NCBI RefSeq assembly: GCF_037201965.1
Contig: NZ_CP147518.1
Span: 1,239,001 to 1,303,000, forward strand
DNA: 64,000 bases
Source of the DNA: Spirosoma sp. SC4-14
GTDB lineage: Bacteria > Bacteroidota > Bacteroidia > Cytophagales > Spirosomataceae
Direction of reading: 5' to 3'
The position numbers were made by a program, and so were the translations under genes. Shown here piece after piece: positions 9,661 through 18,712 of this stretch. The notes beneath the pieces are model-generated. The model was not told the origin of the DNA and searched no databases. It was given only the letters and a program-made list of their open reading frames with translations. Each line of letters starts with the position of its first letter. Position 1 is the stretch's first letter.

Positions 9661-9781
9661 AAACAACAAAAGAGTGGACGACTGAAAGAGCGATTGATTA
9701 ATTTTGTTTATTGATTGTACCGGCGAGTAGGTATTTCTGCGTCCGTTTGGTACACCGTCACGCTTTCATTCGTTCACTCTT

Positions 9782-10933
9782 TTGGCACCTACTATTGGCA
9801 TACTTGGCGGGGGGCAACTTGGTTTGATGCTCCTACAGGCCGCTATCGACTGGAACCTCCGTGTTCATGTTCTCGATCCAGACGCCGAAGCACCCTGCCG
9901 GCATCTCTGCACCGACTTTAGCAACGGTTCACTTACCGACTACGACACCGTATATCAGTTTGGTCAGTCGGTCGATGTAATCACGATCGAAATCGAACGG
10001 GTGAATGTCGATGCCCTCGAAGCGCTTGAGCGCGAAGGAAAAAAAGTTTTTCCGCAACCTTCGGTTATACGAATCATTCAGGATAAACGCCTTCAAAAGC
10101 AATTTTATCGGGATCATAATTTGCCTACGGCCGATTTTATTCTAACCGAAACGCGGGCCGATGTGGCAATGGTCGAAATTCAGCAGCCCGATTTTTTTCC
10201 GGCTTTTCATAAACTTGGCCGCGACGGCTATGATGGGCGAGGGGTGCAGCGCATTGCAACCGTTGCCGATGTTGGCAAGGCCTTCGATGCGCCCGGCATA
10301 TTGGAAAAAGCCGTCGATTTTGAGAAAGAGCTGGCTGTGATAGTTTCCCGCAATGAGCAGGGCGATGTGCAAACGTTTCCAACGGTCGAAATGGTGTTCC
10401 ATCCAGAATTAAATCTGGTGGAGTATCTGTTTGCGCCCGCAGAAGTCTCCTCCGAAATCGACCAGAAAGCACAGGACATTGCTCGCCGAACAGCCGACGC
10501 TTTTGGCATTGTGGGTTTGCTGGCAGTAGAGCTTTTCCTGGACAAGGCTGGTAAGGTGCTCATCAATGAAGTGGCTCCACGGCCTCATAATAGCGGTCAT
10601 CATACCATTCGTGCCAATGTTACCTCCCAGTTTGAACAACACTGGCGGGCTATTCTGAATTATCCACCGGGCGATACGTCGGCTTATCAGCCCGCTGCAA
10701 TGCTTAATCTGCTCGGCGAGGATGGTTTCACAGGACCGGCAGTTTATGAAGGGCTTGAAACGCTGCTGGCGATGCCGGGTGTATTCCCGTTCTTCTACGG
10801 TAAGGCCATTACTAAACCGTTCCGAAAAATGGGCCATGTTACGGTCATGGACGATTCGCTGGATGCACTTCGCGCAAAAGTAGCGAAAGCCAGGGCAGGC
10901 ATTCGGGTCGTTGCTGAAAATACCGGGAAATAA
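9782..10933 (+). CDS. purK: 5-(carboxyamino)imidazole ribonucleotide synthase
   Basis: 383-residue ATP-grasp enzyme of purine synthesis that turns AIR, ATP and bicarbonate into N5-CAIR. It begins APTIGILGGGQLG (nucleotide-binding loop), carries the ATP-grasp core FHKLGRDGYDGRGVQ and ends the catalytic domain with INEVAPRPHNSGHHT. The start codon is TTG at 9782. An in-frame stop at 9728 and the lack of an ATG before the conserved GILGGGQLG make TTG the best choice. No purE is adjacent. A terminator hairpin overlaps the sequence just after the stop. Confidence 0.95.
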   Translation: MAPTIGILGGGQLGLMLLQAAIDWNLRVHVLDPDAEAPCRHLCTDFSNGSLTDYDTVYQFGQSVDVITIEIERVNVDALEALEREGKKVFPQPSVIRIIQDKRLQKQFYRDHNLPTADFILTETRADVAMVEIQQPDFFPAFHKLGRDGYDGRGVQRIATVADVGKAFDAPGILEKAVDFEKELAVIVSRNEQGDVQTFPTVEMVFHPELNLVEYLFAPAEVSSEIDQKAQDIARRTADAFGIVGLLAVELFLDKAGKVLINEVAPRPHNSGHHTIRANVTSQFEQHWRAILNYPPGDTSAYQPAAMLNLLGEDGFTGPAVYEGLETLLAMPGVFPFFYGKAITKPFRKMGHVTVMDDSLDALRAKVAKARAGIRVVAENTGK

Positions 10934-10935
10934 AA

Positions 10936-10964
10936 AACCGGGAGAAAGCGGCTTTCTCCCGGTT
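10936..10964 (+). terminator. Terminator between purK and the FAH-family gene
   Basis: AACCGGGAGAAAG at 10936-10948 pairs perfectly with CTTTCTCCCGGTT at 10952-10964, with a 3-nt loop, 2 bp after the purK stop. It serves two convergent genes. Confidence 0.85.
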
Positions 10965-10996
10965 ACAAATAGTCTGGTTCAAGTAGCACTTCTGAC

Positions 10997-11833
10997 CTAC
11001 GCTACTCTGTTTTCCAATGTGCCGATGCCGTCGATAATGATACGAACTTCGTCGTCCGGGCGCAGGGTGAAGTCGTCGGATGGAACAATACCCGTTCCGG
11101 TCATCAGATAGCAGCCATACGGGAACGAACATTCGCGGAACAGAAACGAGACTAGTTCTGTGTGCTGCCGTTTCATCTGGCTGATAGCAATGCTATTGGT
11201 AAAAACGGCCTGACCGTTGCGAATAATTTCCAGCCGGATTTCTGTTTCGGGCGAAATGGGCGATTCCGGAACGTACAGGCATGGTCCCAATGCTGCGCTG
11301 CCGTCGTAGGTTTTGGCCTGAGGCAGATAGAGCGGGTTTTCGCCTTCAATACTCCGCGAACTCATGTCGTTGCCGCAGGTATAGCCTACAATTTTTCCCG
11401 ACGAAGTAATGAACAGAGTTAGTTCTGGTTCGGGAACATTCCAGGTCGAATCGGCGCGGATACGCACATTGGCTCCTGGCCCAACAACACGTTCGGGTGT
11501 CGATTTGAAGAATAGTTCGGGCCGTTCGGCATCATAAACCCGGTCGTAAAAGTTATCGCCACCCGATTTTTTTGATTCTTCCATACGAGCATTTCGGCTG
11601 CGTAGGTAGGTCACGCCCGAAGCCCAGACCTCCTGTTTGCCAATTGGGGCCAGTAGGCCTGTCTGAACCCACTGCTGATGATTGTCGGCAGGAGCCGTCG
11701 TTTGGGTAATATCGAATAGAATCGTGTACAGATTATCCTGATTGACTAATTCGTCCCAATTACTGGCCGGAACGGTATAAAACAGATTATTGGATTCAAG
11801 TACGATTCCTGAACGGGTTTTGTAGAGTTTCAT
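10997..11833 (-). CDS. Fumarylacetoacetate hydrolase family protein
   Basis: 278 residues. The FAH-fold metal site is recognisable as EPELTLF with the downstream [20 protein letters not shown] and [16 protein letters not shown]. The [11 protein letters not shown] variant is the one I associate with 2-keto-3-deoxy sugar acid dehydratases and related C-C hydrolases acting in pentose or uronate degradation, rather than with tyrosine catabolism. The exact substrate is uncertain. The C-terminus holds the usual [20 protein letters not shown] segment. It is monocistronic and convergent with purK. Confidence 0.85.
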   Translation of the reverse strand: MKLYKTRSGIVLESNNLFYTVPASNWDELVNQDNLYTILFDITQTTAPADNHQQWVQTGLLAPIGKQEVWASGVTYLRSRNARMEESKKSGGDNFYDRVYDAERPELFFKSTPERVVGPGANVRIRADSTWNVPEPELTLFITSSGKIVGYTCGNDMSSRSIEGENPLYLPQAKTYDGSAALGPCLYVPESPISPETEIRLEIIRNGQAVFTNSIAISQMKRQHTELVSFLFRECSFPYGCYLMTGTGIVPSDDFTLRPDDEVRIIIDGIGTLENRVA

Positions 11834-12010
11834 GGGAGATCATTAAATACGCCAGGAAAAGTGTCTTTGGCGAGTAATTTACTTTTCTATAAATACTCGC
11901 GACTCAACTGAACGGACTATGGGATGAAAACGGGAAATTTACTGAAACATTTCCCGGAAACTAGTTATATTAGTAGGCTTACGCACCACTGGATGGGTGG
12001 GTTGATCAAC

Positions 12011-12703
12011 ATGCTGCAAAAAACAAGGGGAATTGCCCTCAGTTATATCCGATACCGCGAAACGTCTATCATCGCCCGCGTTTATACCGAAGAGTTTGGC
12101 CTACAGAGCTATCTGGTTAATGGCGTTCGGTCGGCCAAGAACAAAAGCAATCGAATAGCGCTCTTTCAGCCGCTAACGTTGCTGGATATGGTTGTTTACA
12201 ACAAACACGACCGCGACCTGCACCGGTTGTCGGAGTTGAAAACGATTCATCCGTTTCAGAGTCTGCCGTTTGAAGTCAGCAAATCGACGATCGCGATCTT
12301 CGTTACCGAACTGTTGAATAAGGTACTGAAAGAAGAGGCCAGCAGTCCGGTATTATTCCGGTTTCTGATAGATTCGGTTTTATTTCTGGAAGAGGCTAAG
12401 CTAAACTACGAAAATTTTCATCTGGTATTTCTGCTCAAACTGGCTTTTTTTCTGGGGTTTGGTCCCGAGAGCGCCCATGAGTTTGAGAATCAGCTTCGCG
12501 AACACTCCTACCCGTTTTTACCGGATGCCGAGATGGAGAATGCCCTAAATACCATGCTTCGTAAGCCGTTTGGAACTCCTCTATCATTGGCTCGGTCGGC
12601 CCGTAATGAATTGCTCGATGCGGTAGTTGCCTATTACCAGATTCACATTGATTCGATTGGCGAAGTGAAATCGCTGCCAGTGCTAAGAGAAGTACTGGGT
12701 TAA
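12011..12703 (+). CDS. recO: DNA repair protein RecO
   Basis: About 230 residues. RecO loads RecA on SSB-coated DNA together with RecR. The N-terminal OB fold is seen as MLQKTRGIALSYIRYRETS followed by ARVYTEEFGLQSYLVNGVRS, then the helical C-terminal domain. The frame is open from 11924, but the ATG at 12011 gives the standard family N-terminus; the 29 residues upstream are not conserved-looking. The Bacteroidota form lacks the four-Cys zinc finger, and none is seen here. It is followed by a hairpin terminator. Confidence 0.92.
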   Translation: MLQKTRGIALSYIRYRETSIIARVYTEEFGLQSYLVNGVRSAKNKSNRIALFQPLTLLDMVVYNKHDRDLHRLSELKTIHPFQSLPFEVSKSTIAIFVTELLNKVLKEEASSPVLFRFLIDSVLFLEEAKLNYENFHLVFLLKLAFFLGFGPESAHEFENQLREHSYPFLPDAEMENALNTMLRKPFGTPLSLARSARNELLDAVVAYYQIHIDSIGEVKSLPVLREVLG

Positions 12704-12708
12704 TAAAA

Positions 12709-12735
12709 ATGGTGACCATAGTTGTGGTCACCATT
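12709..12735 (+). terminator. Terminator between recO and lptB
   Basis: AATGGTGACCA at 12709-12719 pairs with TGGTCACCATT at 12725-12735 around a 5-nt loop, between convergent genes. Confidence 0.8.
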
Positions 12736-12741
12736 GCATTG

Positions 12742-13473
12742 CTATATTTTCCGTTTTAGTTCAAAATGCTGCCCCAAATATAGACGCCTTACCTGTTCGT
12801 CGTTGGCCAGATCTTCGGCAGATCCCTGTTTCAGTATTTTTCCTTCGAAAAGCAGGTATGCCCGGTCAGTGATGGAGAGGGTTTCGTTTACATTGTGGTC
12901 GGTAATCAGAATGCCAATGTTGCGGTGCTTCAATTTGGCAACAATACTCTGAATGTCTTCAACCGCAATAGGATCGACGCCCGCAAACGGCTCATCGAGC
13001 AGAATAAATTTAGGATCAACGGCCAGCGCGCGGGCTATTTCGGTGCGCCGACGTTCTCCACCTGAGAGCACTTTACCTTTATTCTTCCTGACGTGGGTCA
13101 GACTGAATTCTTCCAGCAACTCTTCGGTTTTCTCCTTTTGCTGCTTTTTAGGTAAGTCGCTCATTTCTAGTACAGCCAGCACATTTTCCTCGACTGACAA
13201 GTCGCGGAAAACCGAGGCTTCCTGCGCCAGATAACCTAAACCAAGCCGCGCCCGTTTATACATCGGTAAGTCGGTAACGTCGATATCGTCGATAAAAACT
13301 TTACCACTATTGGGTTTTACCAGCCCAACAGCCATATAGAACGAAGTGGTTTTGCCAGCGCCGTTTGGGCCGAGTAGACCAACTATTTCACCCTGGGCTA
13401 CCTGATAGGACACATTGTTGTTGACCAATCGTGACCCGTATTTTTTTATTAAATTTTCTGTTCTAAGAATCAT
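12742..13473 (-). CDS. lptB: LPS export ABC transporter ATPase
   Basis: 243 residues, ATPase of the Lpt lipopolysaccharide bridge. Walker [10 protein letters not shown] (about residue 35), Q-loop [17 protein letters not shown], signature [15 protein letters not shown], Walker [16 protein letters not shown] and the H-switch ITDHNV are all typical of LptB. The EAS(V/I)F(R/K) Q-loop is diagnostic. It overlaps the upstream Rpn-type nuclease gene by 4 bases (ATGA), so the two are translationally coupled. LptF/G/C are not in the window. Confidence 0.95.
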   Translation of the reverse strand: MILRTENLIKKYGSRLVNNNVSYQVAQGEIVGLLGPNGAGKTTSFYMAVGLVKPNSGKVFIDDIDVTDLPMYKRARLGLGYLAQEASVFRDLSVEENVLAVLEMSDLPKKQQKEKTEELLEEFSLTHVRKNKGKVLSGGERRRTEIARALAVDPKFILLDEPFAGVDPIAVEDIQSIVAKLKHRNIGILITDHNVNETLSITDRAYLLFEGKILKQGSAEDLANDEQVRRLYLGQHFELKRKI

Positions 13474-14399
13474 TTGTTCGAAACGGGCGGTTGCAAACCA
13501 GCCTGTATAGCCAATACAAAATCAGTTGATACGTCAAGCGCTGTCGCTATCTGTTCAACTGTCAGCACACCCAACTGAAGCAACCCCATTACGGCTTCTT
13601 TTTTTGCTTTTTCGCGTCCTTCCTGCCTTCCTTCTTGTAATCCTTCCTGCCTTCCTTCCTGTAATCCCTCCTGCCTTCCTTCCTGAATACCCCGGAGCAT
13701 TGCTGAAATAGTGGCTTCTTCAGCACCTTTCTGTTTGCCCTGAAGGTAGCGGATGTCGGTTTCTAAATCATATACGATTGCCATGGCTTCAATTTGTTTA
13801 ATGACTTCGTTCTGAAAGTTACGTAATTTTGAGAGGATCTCAACCTGCCGAAAATACTTGCCAAGTGCTAGTTGACTTTGCTCTTTCGCTTTGATTGTCT
13901 GCAAAATGCGCTGAATAACCTGAGGGGGAGCTTCGGTGCCCAGGTTGCCAAGTATGGCTAGTACCATCTCTTCTGGTTTTTCTGTTTCCAGAAACGTCTG
14001 GTAAGGCACCTCCACAATGTTTCGGATATGAAAACGAAACAATAGGTCTTCCTGGTTCAATTCATGACGCATTCGAGCCGGGCGACTGCCGATATAAAAG
14101 ACGTATTGTTTCAGCGGTAGTTTGTATTTTCCATATAACTGGGCTGCATAAAACAACATACGCGATAACATATCGGGTTCATCCCGGGTCTGGAACTCCA
14201 GATGCAAAATAAATAACCCATCACCTTCGGCATTGGTTACGATTTTAAGAAAATCGGGCTTGCGTTCAATGGTATATTGGACGTCATCCGGAATTTCAAT
14301 CAATCCTTCCGGCTCGGGCAAGTTCAGTACTTTCCGGGCCAGCGGTAGCAGAATCGATTCAATATTTTCTTTGATAATCTTGTCGTAATCCTGCCCCAT
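13470..14399 (-). CDS. Rpn-family nuclease (PD-(D/E)XK transposase-like)
   Basis: 309 residues of the Rpn/PDDEXK family, recombination-promoting DNases. The nuclease core is seen as [13 protein letters not shown], then [20 protein letters not shown] and [20 protein letters not shown]. The C-terminal part has a short tandem repeat, [20 protein letters not shown], encoded by near-identical 24-bp units, then a helical tail. Such EG(R/L)QEG repeats are common and length-variable in this family. It sits between recJ and lptB with 4-bp coupling to lptB and 8 bp from recJ. Confidence 0.85.
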   Translation of the reverse strand: MGQDYDKIIKENIESILLPLARKVLNLPEPEGLIEIPDDVQYTIERKPDFLKIVTNAEGDGLFILHLEFQTRDEPDMLSRMLFYAAQLYGKYKLPLKQYVFYIGSRPARMRHELNQEDLLFRFHIRNIVEVPYQTFLETEKPEEMVLAILGNLGTEAPPQVIQRILQTIKAKEQSQLALGKYFRQVEILSKLRNFQNEVIKQIEAMAIVYDLETDIRYLQGKQKGAEEATISAMLRGIQEGRQEGLQEGRQEGLQEGRQEGREKAKKEAVMGLLQLGVLTVEQIATALDVSTDFVLAIQAGLQPPVSNK

Positions 14400-14407
14400 A
14401 CAGTTTT

Positions 14408-16150
14408 CTAGTAGCAGCGAATGTCTTTTAGCATCAACTGCAATGATACATTGCCATTGAAAAAATTCTGCTCAACATGATAACAGATGGCGAAGGGTTT
14501 ACCATGCCGAAGCTGATCAGCCAGATGGGCCATTCCAAAACCGACAGCCGTTAAAATATGCCCTGATTTTGTTTGTTTAACGTTCATTTTCAGGTGCTTT
14601 TCTTTCATGACAATCGGTTCTCCGGCCAGATATACATCATTGGTCATGAATACCGGCTGCATATTATGAGGGCCAAACGGCCCCATCTGTTTAACAATTC
14701 GGGCAAGCTTATCATTAATCTCGCTAAAATCCATTGGCAAATCGATATCTACGAGCGGAGTCAGGTGTTCGTCCTTAATCCGGCGCGACACAACTTCTTC
14801 AAACTTCTGCCGAAAGGCCTCAATATTGTCAATCGACATTGTCATTCCGGCTGCGAAGGTGTGCCCACCAAACTGTTCCAGCAAATCGGCGCATTCTTCT
14901 ATGGCTTCATATACATCGAATCCGGGCACGGACCGGGCCGACCCTGCTGCTTTATCGTGCGATTGTGTCAGGATGATTGTGGGACGGTGAAAATGCTCGA
15001 TGCATCGCGAAGCTACAATGCCAATAACACCCTTATGCCAGGTGGCATCATATAGAACCGTTGTTTTGGCATTTACCATCGCTTCGCTTTGGCGGATCAT
15101 GCTTAGTGCCTGCTCCGTAATGCTCGTATCGAACTCCCGTCGGCTGTTATTATGCTTGTTGATAGCCATCGCAAACTCATCGGCTTCTTCTTCCGATTCG
15201 GCCAGTAAGAGCTGTACGGCGGCTTTCGCATGTTGAATCCGACCGGCGGCATTGATTCGGGGCCCTAATCCGAAGACAACGTTGGTAATATCCAGCTCTC
15301 GCGAAAAGCCTGCTATTTTGATTAACGCTTTTAGCCCAGTGCGTGGTGTCGCGTTAAGATATTTTAAGCCATAATAGGCCATTACACGGTTCTCGCCTGT
15401 TAGCGGCACAATATCCGATGCAATGCTGACAGCAACCAGGTCGAGATGTGGATATAGCGCCTGAAGGTCAATTTCTTTGTATAAGCAAAAGGCCTGTAGG
15501 AGTTTAAAGCCAATGCCGCAGCCACTCAGTTCTTTGTATGGGTAGTCGCAGTCGTTGCGCTTGGGGTCGAGAACGGCAGCGGCATTGGGTAATTCGTTGC
15601 CAGGGCGGTGGTGGTCGCAGATAATGAAATCGATACCAAGGGCTTTTGCTTCGGCCACACGATCAATCGATTTGATGCCGCAGTCGAGGGCGATAATAAG
15701 CGTGAAGCCATTTTCGGCCGCCCATTCGATGCCCTGTTTCGAAATACCATAGCCTTCCTTATAGCGATCGGGAATATAATAATCGATTTCTTCGTGAAAG
15801 TTTTTCAGAAATCCGTAAACTAGAGCGACCGAAGTGGTTCCGTCTACATCGTAATCGCCATAAATCAGAATTTTTTCGGCCCGTTCGGGAAGCATCGCCA
15901 TTTGCAGGCGCATAATGGCACGATCCATATCTTTCATGGCGAATGGATGGTGCAGATGTGTAATTTCGGGTCGGAAAAATGTTCGGGCTTCGTCAAATGT
16001 ATGAATACCGCGCTGGACCAGCAGCGCTGCCAGCGATGGGCTGATATTCAGGGATTGCGCTAATGAGCCGATTGCCGACCGTTGTGTAGGCGACTCAGGA
16101 GAAGGTTGTAAAATCCATCGTTTTACGGGAGGTGTCGGCTGGGCTATCAT
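14408..16150 (-). CDS. recJ: Single-stranded-DNA-specific exonuclease RecJ
   Basis: 580 residues, cytosolic 5'-3' ssDNA exonuclease for RecFOR repair and mismatch repair. The DHH phosphoesterase motifs are present: ILIYGDYDVDGTTS (about residue 98), ALDCGIKS, ICDHHRPG (about 177) and LDLVAVSIASDIVPL. The DHHA1 motif GGHTFAAGM lies near residue 430, and an OB-like C-terminal domain follows. Length is normal. It is divergent from the DUF2141 gene and heads the operon recJ-rpn-lptB. Confidence 0.96.
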   Translation of the reverse strand: MIAQPTPPVKRWILQPSPESPTQRSAIGSLAQSLNISPSLAALLVQRGIHTFDEARTFFRPEITHLHHPFAMKDMDRAIMRLQMAMLPERAEKILIYGDYDVDGTTSVALVYGFLKNFHEEIDYYIPDRYKEGYGISKQGIEWAAENGFTLIIALDCGIKSIDRVAEAKALGIDFIICDHHRPGNELPNAAAVLDPKRNDCDYPYKELSGCGIGFKLLQAFCLYKEIDLQALYPHLDLVAVSIASDIVPLTGENRVMAYYGLKYLNATPRTGLKALIKIAGFSRELDITNVVFGLGPRINAAGRIQHAKAAVQLLLAESEEEADEFAMAINKHNNSRREFDTSITEQALSMIRQSEAMVNAKTTVLYDATWHKGVIGIVASRCIEHFHRPTIILTQSHDKAAGSARSVPGFDVYEAIEECADLLEQFGGHTFAAGMTMSIDNIEAFRQKFEEVVSRRIKDEHLTPLVDIDLPMDFSEINDKLARIVKQMGPFGPHNMQPVFMTNDVYLAGEPIVMKEKHLKMNVKQTKSGHILTAVGFGMAHLADQLRHGKPFAICYHVEQNFFNGNVSLQLMLKDIRCY

Positions 16151-16190
16151 AATTGCAAATTAAATCCGTTTTTAGAAAAACACTGCGTTC

Positions 16191-16613
16191 ATGCTCATTT
16201 TGCTTTCAGTACTTAGCTTCTTTCTGGCCAACGAAGACCCAACAAAATCGCCAAAAAAAACCAGCTTAAAAGTTGATGTACACAATGTTCGTACATCACA
16301 GGGGGCCGTTTATGTTGCCTTATTCCGTGCTGACAATAGTTTTCCTGATGGAAAGCCAATGGACGGGAGGAGACTCGATGCTATTGAAAAACGCGTGGAA
16401 GCTACATTTTCGGTTGAACCGGGCGATTATGCCATAGCTGTTTTTCATGATGAAAATGGCAATGGGAAATTAGACAAACGGATTTTCGGAATCCCGAAAG
16501 AGCCATATGGGTTCAGCAATAATTTTCGCCCAACCATGTCGGCACCAAAATTCAAGGATTGTAAATTCACTGTTGGTGAAGGGGGCAAGACAATCAGTAT
16601 TAAATTAGATTAG
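16191..16613 (+). CDS. DUF2141 secreted protein
   Basis: 140 residues: short signal peptide (MLILLSVLSFFLANEDP), then a DUF2141 domain recognised from VYVALFRADNSFP, DYAIAVFHDENGNGKLDKRIFGI and PKEPYGFSNNFRP. The DENGNGKLD segment resembles an EF-hand-like calcium loop. The family is exported in Bacteroidota and Proteobacteria, with unknown function. It is the last ordinary chromosomal gene before the insertion-sequence nest. Confidence 0.88.
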   Translation: MLILLSVLSFFLANEDPTKSPKKTSLKVDVHNVRTSQGAVYVALFRADNSFPDGKPMDGRRLDAIEKRVEATFSVEPGDYAIAVFHDENGNGKLDKRIFGIPKEPYGFSNNFRPTMSAPKFKDCKFTVGEGGKTISIKLD

Positions 16614-16741
16614 CCGATCACTTCGGTATGGCTTGCATAAACACTATGCGCTGCGCTTGATTTGCCCAACGTCCGTTTGGGGTTGTGGTTTTATTCTCAA
16701 CTGAATTTAGTACCAAAAGCGAGTTATAAAATCGAACCTGT

Positions 16742-17475
16742 TTAAACTTTCGCTTTACGGTTGATTTTTCGCAAGAAAATGACTGAGAATGCAATAAAAT
16801 GTAGACTCATCCAGTTTTTGACTGAAAACTCAAACCGGATCAAAAGAGCTTTGAAGCCGTCCATCCAAGCATTAGCATGTTCAATCACGGAACGATCGGT
16901 GTACAAGTCGTCATCGAAAATATGGGTACCGGTTGGATAAGGCCTCTGGTCTTGATTAGATGAATTTCTGGGATTCTCTTTCACATTGGCCAGGATTTCT
17001 TCTTGCTCACAGGCGGTTCTGAAACTAGCCGAATCAAAGCCAGCGTCAGCATTGAGAAATAAGCCTTTCAAGTTGATACCTGCTTCTTTCAACAGGCTAC
17101 AAATCCCATCAAATAGTACTTGAATTTGGAATAGATCCTGGTGTTGCCCTGCTTGAGGAGTAGACATGGCCAGCATAAGCCCTTGATTATCGGACATAAA
17201 CAGCGCATTTGTGGTATTACAGGCTTTTCGCCCTTGGTAGCCTACGGCATCCCCCCGTTTTTGGCAGGTGTATGACTACCGTCAAACTCGACACTCGACA
17301 GGTCTAAATGCTTCAGGTTTTTGCTCAACAAATTAAGCCAAATGGCCTTCCAGCAATTGGCCTTACTCCACTTATTATGATAGTAAAAGACCGCATTCCA
17401 ACTCAAGACTTTATCTGTGAAAAACTGTTTTGTAGGTAACTCACGCCATTGACACCCCGTTTTTAAGCGATGGAA
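16742..17475 (-). pseudogene. IS5-family transposase, C-terminal part, frameshifted
   Basis: DDE transposase remnant. From RLKTGCQWRELPTKQFF the frame runs through LDLSSVEFDGSHTPAKNGG to a premature stop near 17242. The other frame continues as DAVGYQGRKACNTTNALF, DNQGLMLAMSTPQAGQHQDL, LFLNADAGFDS and IEHANAWMDGFKALLIRFE. The break lies in a run of six G at the coding level (17251-17256 region): one extra G would rejoin the frames. It could be a simple indel or a programmed frameshift, which occurs in some IS5 subgroups. The N-terminal about 45 residues are displaced to 19875-20003 by the nested insertion. Confidence 0.85.
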
Positions 17476-17594
17476 ACCGGGTCGCCCTTTAGGTTTGTGG
17501 GCTGGTAAGAAACCAAGATTTGAGCTTTTGCCAGTAGTCAACCAGAGAGGGTTACCCTACCGGGTCGCCGAGGAGTCAAAGACCTATGCTCCGA

Positions 17595-17610
17595 ACGGTC
17601 CGCCGTCGCG
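17595..17610 (+). repeat. 16-bp stem-loop insert, non-coding copy 1
   Basis: ACGG-TCCG-CCGT-CGCG followed by GTC. Perfect ACGG/CCGT stem. Lies in the presumed non-coding end of IS110-A. Confidence 0.7.
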
Positions 17611-17679
17611 GTCAGGTCCCTCTCTGTTTCCATTGCCATAAGACTCGAATAGAAATAAGGGATTGCAGGCCCACGAAAG

Positions 17680-17695
17680 GCGGTCGGCCGCTGCC
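17680..17695 (+). repeat. 16-bp stem-loop insert, non-coding copy 2
   Basis: GCGG-TCGG-CCGC-TGCC followed by GGT. Perfect GCGG/CCGC stem; tail TGCC as in the IS3 copy. Upstream of the IS110-A start codon. Confidence 0.7.
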
Positions 17696-17744
17696 GGTCG
17701 AGAAAAGCAAGGAGTTGACTACTCATTCAAAACTAAACCTTGTT

Positions 17745-17955
17745 ATGGACTTTTGCTACCGCCCCGGCGGCCCGGTTCATTGGCATCGACATTGCCAAAG
17801 ACACTTTGGACTGGGCGGTGTACACCCAGAAAGGCGGCTTCTTGCTTAATATCCACACCGAAAACACCCTCAAAGGCATCAAGTCGGCATTGACTCAGTT
17901 GAAGGCTCTGGCAGGCTGGAACCCTACTCAGGCCGTTTTCTGTATGGAGCATACG
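17745..17955 (+). pseudogene. IS110-A transposase, N-terminal part, with 16-bp insert
   Basis: Start of an IS110-type DEDD transposase. ATG at 17745 reads MDFCY, then a 16-bp insert at 17760-17775 shifts the frame. Removing it gives MDFCYFIGIDIAKDTLDWAV, the standard RuvC-like first catalytic motif (Asp in GIDIAK). The frame continues to QAVFCMEHT at 17955, where IS110-B interrupts it. Confidence 0.85.
17760..17775 (-). repeat. 16-bp stem-loop insert in IS110-A N-terminus
   Basis: Minus strand CCGG-GCCG-CCGG-GGCG followed by GTA. Removal restores TGC TAC TTC ATT (CYFI) in the transposase. Confidence 0.9.
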
Positions 17956-18048
17956 GCACGGATTTCCATGGGTTATACAAGCGTGGGTATATAGTTTTTG
18001 TCATATTTCAGTCCTCGGTGAACCACTGAGCAAACCCGATGGATAAGC

Positions 18049-18064
18049 GGCTTCGGCTGTCCGA
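18049..18064 (-). repeat. 16-bp stem-loop insert in IS110-B (fourth)
   Basis: Minus strand TCGG-ACAG-CCGA-AGCC followed by GCT. Removal gives AAC AAG CTT ATC CAT (NKLIH), matching NKLIHRVC in IS110-A. Confidence 0.9.
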
Positions 18065-18091
18065 TTGTTACGAACTGCATTAAGTACAAGC

Positions 18092-18107
18092 CGCATCGGC
18101 GGTCCGA
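18092..18107 (-). repeat. 16-bp stem-loop insert in IS110-B (third)
   Basis: Minus strand TCGG-ACCG-CCGA-TGCG followed by GCT. Removal gives AAT AAA ATG CTT GTA (NKMLV), matching PKMLV in IS110-A. Confidence 0.92.
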
Positions 18108-18269
18108 ATTTTATTCTTGCCTTCGGCCACTTTACGCCGATAGTAGTCTTGCAGTTCACCTTTGACACAAATCGCTGACATTGCCCCCAGATGAAATAAG
18201 CTTTTAAGTCGTTTTCGGGCGTGCTCATTGACGCGGGTTTTACCGCGAACACTACTACCCGATCGATAC

Positions 18270-18285
18270 CGCACAGGCGGCCCTG
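18270..18285 (-). repeat. 16-bp stem-loop insert in IS110-B (second)
   Basis: Minus strand CAGG-GCCG-CCTG-TGCG followed by GTA. Removal gives TTC GAG TAT CGA (FEYR), identical to APFEYRSGSS in IS110-A. Confidence 0.95.
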
Positions 18286-18696
18286 TCGAAAGGAGCTACA
18301 CCAGCATGGCAAGCAAGCTTCTTAGCATCACGGATGGTTTTAAATTCTTCGGTGGCAATTAGCAATTCGGTGGCTGTCGCATCACCAACTCCAGGAACAG
18401 AAGTCACTAAATCAAATAATGCTTTTAAATAATCATCTGCTTGAATGAGCTCTCGAATTTGCTTGTCAGCGTTTTTCAAATCGGCATTGATTGCCTTCAA
18501 TGAAGCCTGGCAAGTTTTAGTGAGTTGTCGTTGAAGAACAGGGTCAATAAACCCTTGTTGTTCATTAATAGGTTGCTGTAACTGCTGACGCACAAGCAGG
18601 AGTCGCTGGCGAAGGCCACTTAAGGAAGCCAACTTTTGTAAAACGGGCCTTGGCGGTTGCCAAAGACGTATTTTGTCACGAAAACGGAAAGCATAC

Positions 18697-18712
18697 CGCA
18701 CCGGCGGCCCGG
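18697..18712 (-). repeat. 16-bp stem-loop insert in IS110-B (first)
   Basis: Minus strand CCGG-GCCG-CCGG-TGCG followed by GTA. Removal gives ATC GCT GAG TAT GCT (IAEYA), the family consensus RIAEYA. Confidence 0.95.

Noticed and set aside
17556..17571. A further possible 16-bp insert, minus strand TCGG-CGAC-CCGG-TAGG followed by GTA.
   Set aside because: The outer pair is only T-G and the tail TAGG differs from all others; there is no reading frame to test the removal. Kept out of the counted set.
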